5,043 nt of DNA from Frankiaceae bacterium (GTDB taxonomy: Bacteria; Actinomycetota; Actinomycetes; Mycobacteriales; SCTD01). The stretch covers positions 1-5,043 of the forward strand of contig JAJAYV010000205.1 in NCBI GenBank assembly GCA_026786045.1, given 5' to 3'. Position numbers and translations under genes: made by a program. Positions 4,018 through 5,043 of this stretch are shown piece after piece. The notes beneath the pieces are model-generated. The model did no database searches. It saw nothing but the letters and a program-made list of their open reading frames with translations, and was not told where the DNA came from. Every line of letters starts with the position of its first letter. The stretch's first letter is position 1.

Positions 4018-5043
4018 TCAGGCGGCGGGGCCGAACCACCCCGCGACGTCGGCGACCAGCGCGACGCTGCCGGCGGCGTTGCGCAGCCGCACCGTCCCGC
4101 CGCCCAGCTTGACCACCACGAGGTCGGCGGCGGTCTGCCCGGGCGACAGGTTGAGGTTGGACACCCGCGGGACGGTGCTGCCGCCGCCGGGGTAGACGCG
4201 CACGTCGGTGGCCTGCGAGGCCGCGACGCCGGTGACGTTGAGGACGGCCGCGGTCGCCAGGCTCGGCACCCGCGCGAGCCCCCCGACGCGCAGCTCGACG
4301 TCCTGACCCGGGCCGACGACGGCCGGCCGCGTGTCGAGCACCCGGGTGGGCCCCACCGGCCGGAAGAGCCCGCCGCTGTCACTGCCGTCGTACCAGCCGG
4401 CGACGTCGGCGAGCAGGTGCACGCGGCCGGCGGTGTTGCGCAGCCGCACGGTCCCGTCCTGGCCGAGCGGGACGATGACGACGTTCGGGACCACCGTGCC
4501 GGCGCTGGCGTTGACGCTGCTCACACGCGGGAACAGCGTCCCCTCCGCGGGCGCGGGGAAGACGCGCACGTCGGTGTCGGTCGTCGGGGCGACGGCGGTG
4601 ACGGTGAGCGCGACGGCCGACGCGTCGCTGGGGACCGGTCCGTTGCGCACCACCGACAGGTCGACGAACCCGCCGCCCTCCACCGGCCCGATCGCCGAGC
4701 CGACCTCGCGCCCGTCCTGGCCGCGGGTGTCGAGCACGCGCACCGGGTCGGCGGCGGTGAACGTCGACGTCCCGCCGGGGGCGTACCAGCCGGCCAGGTC
4801 CGCGACGACGTGCACCGAGCCGGCGGTGTTGCGGAACCGCACCCGGCCCTTGTGGCCGACCGGCACGGTGACGAGGTTCGCGCGGGTGCCGCCGGTGAGG
4901 TTGACGTTCGAGGTGCTCGGCACCGGCGCGCCCACCACGGGCACCGGGTAGACGCGCAGGTCCGTCGGGCCGGTCGGGCTGACGCCGGTGACGTTCAGGA
5001 CGACCGCGGTCGCGCCGGCCGGGACGCCCGCACGGCCGACGAC
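4018..5043 (-). CDS. Repeat-containing protein, probably secreted or surface-exposed (C-terminal part)
   Basis: The minus-strand frame ends at TGA (4020-4018) and stays open to the right edge, giving the C-terminal 341 residues; the true start is outside. The GTG at 4944 is not the start, because the repeat homology continues upstream of it without a break. The fragment consists of three copies of an approximately 80-residue unit. Each has a VP..A.A..LNVTGV segment, then TD.RV[YF]P, an SN.N or SSVN motif, a V.LG..GTVRLRNTAG block and a closing [VH]..ADVAGW[YF]. Spacers of about 40-50 residues between them carry RVLDTR. Gly, Val, Thr and Asn dominate and no Cys is present, suggesting beta-rich modules. 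Similar repeats occur in exported actinobacterial proteins, but any signal peptide would lie outside the window. The protein ends four residues after the last repeat, with no sortase motif, membrane anchor or added domain. I cannot name a function. It converges on ilvC and appears unrelated to the pathway. Confidence 0.85.
   Translation of the reverse strand, partial: VVGRAGVPAGATAVVLNVTGVSPTGPTDLRVYPVPVVGAPVPSTSNVNLTGGTRANLVTVPVGHKGRVRFRNTAGSVHVVADLAGWYAPGGTSTFTAADPVRVLDTRGQDGREVGSAIGPVEGGGFVDLSVVRNGPVPSDASAVALTVTAVAPTTDTDVRVFPAPAEGTLFPRVSSVNASAGTVVPNVVIVPLGQDGTVRLRNTAGRVHLLADVAGWYDGSDSGGLFRPVGPTRVLDTRPAVVGPGQDVELRVGGLARVPSLATAAVLNVTGVAASQATDVRVYPGGGSTVPRVSNLNLSPGQTAADLVVVKLGGGTVRLRNAAGSVALVADVAGWFGPAA
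4033..4269 (-). repeat. Protein repeat unit 3 (C-terminal)
   Basis: This unit covers 79 residues, from VPSLATAAVLNVTGV to ADVAGWF. It contains TDVRVYP, VSNLNLSPGQT, DLVVVKLG and VRLRNAAGSVALV. It is the last unit, and only GPAA follows before the stop. It is slightly shorter than the other two. Confidence 0.8.
4390..4635 (-). repeat. Protein repeat unit 2
   Basis: This unit covers 82 residues, from VPSDASAVALTVTAV to ADVAGWY. It contains TDVRVFP, VSSVNAS, NVVIVPLG and VRLRNTAGRVHLL. The spacer after it has LFRPVGPTRVLDTR, the best-preserved copy of that motif. It shares the 15-base DNA word gccggcggtgttgcg (plus strand 4426-4440) with unit 1 (4819-4833). Its start lies 122 residues before that of unit 3. 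Confidence 0.8.
4783..5025 (-). repeat. Protein repeat unit 1 (most N-terminal in window)
   Basis: This unit covers 81 residues, from VPAGATAVVLNVTGV to ADLAGWY. It contains TDLRVYP, TSNVNL, NLVTVPVG and VRFRNTAGSVHVV. It is followed by a spacer with FTAADPVRVLDTR. Its start lies 130 residues before that of unit 2. Confidence 0.8.

Noticed and set aside
2909..4039. Minus-strand frame (376 codons) opposite ilvC
   Set aside because: It is a shadow of a fully conserved ilvC, has a low-complexity product, and would overlap the end of the minus-strand repeat protein gene.
4942..4944. GTG as start codon of the minus-strand gene
   Set aside because: The frame is open to the window edge, and the residues before it (LNVTGV...TDLRVYP) belong to the same repeat unit.
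4331..4951. Plus-strand frame (206 codons) opposite the repeat protein
   Set aside because: The Ser/Thr/Pro/Arg-rich product has no recognisable pattern, whereas the minus strand shows three related repeats in one frame.
1..5043. CRISPR, tRNA, rRNA, insertion sequence or phage genes
   Set aside because: No direct-repeat/spacer pattern, cloverleaf, transposase or phage-like frame was seen. The only repeats are the protein-coding units at 4033-5025.

Overview
The window is very GC-rich (about 70 % by eye) and codons end mostly in G or C. Together with the gene order, the protein sequences and the regulatory style, this points to a high-GC actinobacterium (Actinomycetota). The genus cannot be read from the sequence.

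Layout. Bases 1-361 are the 3' end of ilvD (dihydroxy-acid dehydratase). Bases 362-560 are a 199-bp control region. It holds a small inverted repeat, a consensus TTGACA -35 box, an 8-codon leader reading frame rich in Leu and Val (M-L-S-L-L-V-V-P), a strong hairpin that starts at the leader stop codon, and a textbook intrinsic terminator. Then follow ilvB (561-2315), ilvN (2339-2866) and ilvC (2954-3955), all on the plus strand. After a short gap with a GC-rich hairpin, a gene on the minus strand runs toward ilvC. It encodes the C-terminal 341 residues of a protein built from about 80-residue repeats of a type found in secreted actinobacterial proteins, and it continues past the right edge.

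How it works together. IlvB and IlvN form acetohydroxyacid synthase. IlvC reduces and isomerises its product, and IlvD dehydrates the result, giving the 2-keto acid precursors of valine, isoleucine and, further on, leucine. Two levels of control are visible. One is ribosome-mediated attenuation in front of ilvB, where Leu/Val codons in the leader are read before a terminator. The other is feedback inhibition through the ACT domain of IlvN, whose key residues are intact.

Most notable. The leader frame seems to begin at the predicted transcription start, which would make it leaderless, and it has the only in-frame GTA valine codon I could find in the ilv genes here. The enzymes themselves look ordinary. 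I see no CRISPR array, tRNA, rRNA, insertion sequence or defence gene, and no clear sign of a wholly new system. The attenuator and the repeat protein are the parts worth a second look.
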